Shown in pieces: positions 6,353-6,773 of a stretch of 6,773 nt of DNA (positions within the stretch are counted from its first letter, which is position 1; every line of letters begins with the position of its first letter). Made by a program: the position numbers and the translations under genes. The stretch lies in the NCBI GenBank assembly GCA_019234745.1, contig JAFAKZ010000211.1, positions 1-6,773 on the forward strand. Reading direction: 5' to 3'. The notes under the pieces are model-generated. The model had not been told where the DNA came from. It saw only the letters and a program-made list of their open reading frames with translations, and ran no database searches. Source of the stretch: Burkholderiales bacterium. GTDB lineage: Bacteria; Pseudomonadota; Gammaproteobacteria; Burkholderiales; Chitinimonadaceae.

Positions 6353-6773
6353 CTAGAGGCCACTTGGGCTGGCTTGCGCCGCGTGCAGCGCATTGTCGTG
6401 CGTACGCAGCTTGAGGAAGTACACGTCCTCCAGGTCAGGCTCAACGGAGATAAAGCCCTCTTCCGGCTGGCGCTCTGAGTACACATGAATCTCCGGCTGC
6501 CCGCCCACCAGCTTGTTCGATAGCACCTGCATGGTCATCTGGTACTGGCTCAGCGCAGACTTGCTCACGCGCTTGCGCCAGACGCGGTTGCGCAGGGCGT
6601 CGATGGCCTGCTGCGGCTCGCCGGAGAGCAATACCTGGCCCTTCACGATCATGGCCATGCGCGGACACAGGTCCGTTACGTCCTCCACGATATGGGTGGA
6701 CAGGATCACGACCACCTGTTCGCCGATCTCGGCCAAGAGGTTAAGGAAGCGGTTACGCTCCTCCGGGTCCAGG
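6353..6773 (-). CDS. ABC transporter ATP-binding protein, C-terminal 139 residues (right copy, partial)
   Basis: The upstream gene of the right-hand unit, cut by the right window edge. The visible part starts at the Leu of the GLDP D-loop and includes the switch His of LSTH and the C-terminal extension VEPDLEDVYFLKLR. The nucleotide-binding motifs Walker A, Q-loop, signature and Walker B lie outside the window. The first 125 residues are identical to residues 164-288 of the ATPase at 1588-2514. The tail then diverges abruptly (DNALHAAQASPSGL here) and is 6 residues shorter. It ends in TAG, 7 bp before the ATG of the permease/M1 fusion. The closeness points to co-transcription and coupled translation with that fusion. 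It is expected to power the right-hand permease; with an identical C-terminal half it may be interchangeable with the left ATPase. Confidence 0.95.
   Translation of the reverse strand, partial: LDPEERNRFLNLLAEIGEQVVVILSTHIVEDVTDLCPRMAMIVKGQVLLSGEPQQAIDALRNRVWRKRVSKSALSQYQMTMQVLSNKLVGGQPEIHVYSERQPEEGFISVEPDLEDVYFLKLRTHDNALHAAQASPSGL
6398..6773 (-). repeat. Right member of the 376-bp near-identical direct repeat
   Basis: Direct-repeat partner of 1651-2026, offset by 4747 bp and truncated by the window edge. About 28 silent substitutions by hand count separate the two. The duplication is therefore not brand new, or has been partly homogenised; a recent event would leave almost no differences. 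Confidence 0.93.

Noticed and set aside
6346..6486. 47-codon N-terminal extension of the fusion protein
   Set aside because: It is the ATPase coding region read in another frame. The paralogue's start aligns with the ATG at 6345, and the extension reads like out-of-frame sequence rich in Ser, Thr, Cys and Arg.
1..6773. Mobile elements, tRNA or rRNA genes, CRISPR arrays, attachment sites
   Set aside because: I looked for transposase-like frames, terminal inverted repeats, short regularly spaced repeats and tRNA-like folds and saw none. The only large repeat is explained by the operon duplication.

Overview
The window comes from a bacterium with moderately high GC DNA and Gram-negative-type gene content. 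The protein style suggests a gammaproteobacterium of the Xanthomonas/Rhodanobacter/Dyella type. That placement is an impression only, because the window holds no phylogenetic marker. Every gene I can support lies on the minus strand, so transcription runs from high to low coordinates.

The layout is a tandem duplication of a two-gene ABC transporter operon. The right-hand unit enters at the right edge with the last 139 residues of an ABC ATPase (6353-6773). It continues with a complete 1204-residue fusion protein (2731-6345): two ABC-2-type permease halves, a final transmembrane helix, and a C-terminal domain of the M1 (aminopeptidase N-like) fold. A 216-bp intergenic region (2515-2730) follows. 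It contains an inverted repeat that may be a terminator, a promoter whose spacer is filled by a palindromic operator-like site, a leader hairpin and a strong ribosome binding site. The left-hand unit then repeats the plan: a complete 308-residue ATPase (1588-2514) and the first 525 residues of a second permease fusion (1-1577), which runs off the left edge.

In each unit the ATPase should dimerise on the cytoplasmic face of its partner permease and drive export or another membrane task. The substrate cannot be read from sequence. The two ATPases are identical over all 125 residues compared (LDP motif to the conserved LRTH), although their DNA differs at about 28 of 376 bases, all synonymous. 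The two permeases have diverged much more: 79 of the first 120 residues are identical by hand count, and they align without gaps over 525 residues.

The most unusual feature is the M1 domain of the complete fusion. The zinc-binding and catalytic motif HEXXH is replaced by ERVAE, and the expected third ligand Glu is Asp, while the surrounding fold signatures remain. It therefore looks like a pseudopeptidase tethered to an ABC exporter. The leading idea for a new system is a pair of tandem transporters with interchangeable ATPases, at least one of which carries an inactive, periplasm-facing peptidase-fold domain that may bind or sense a peptide.
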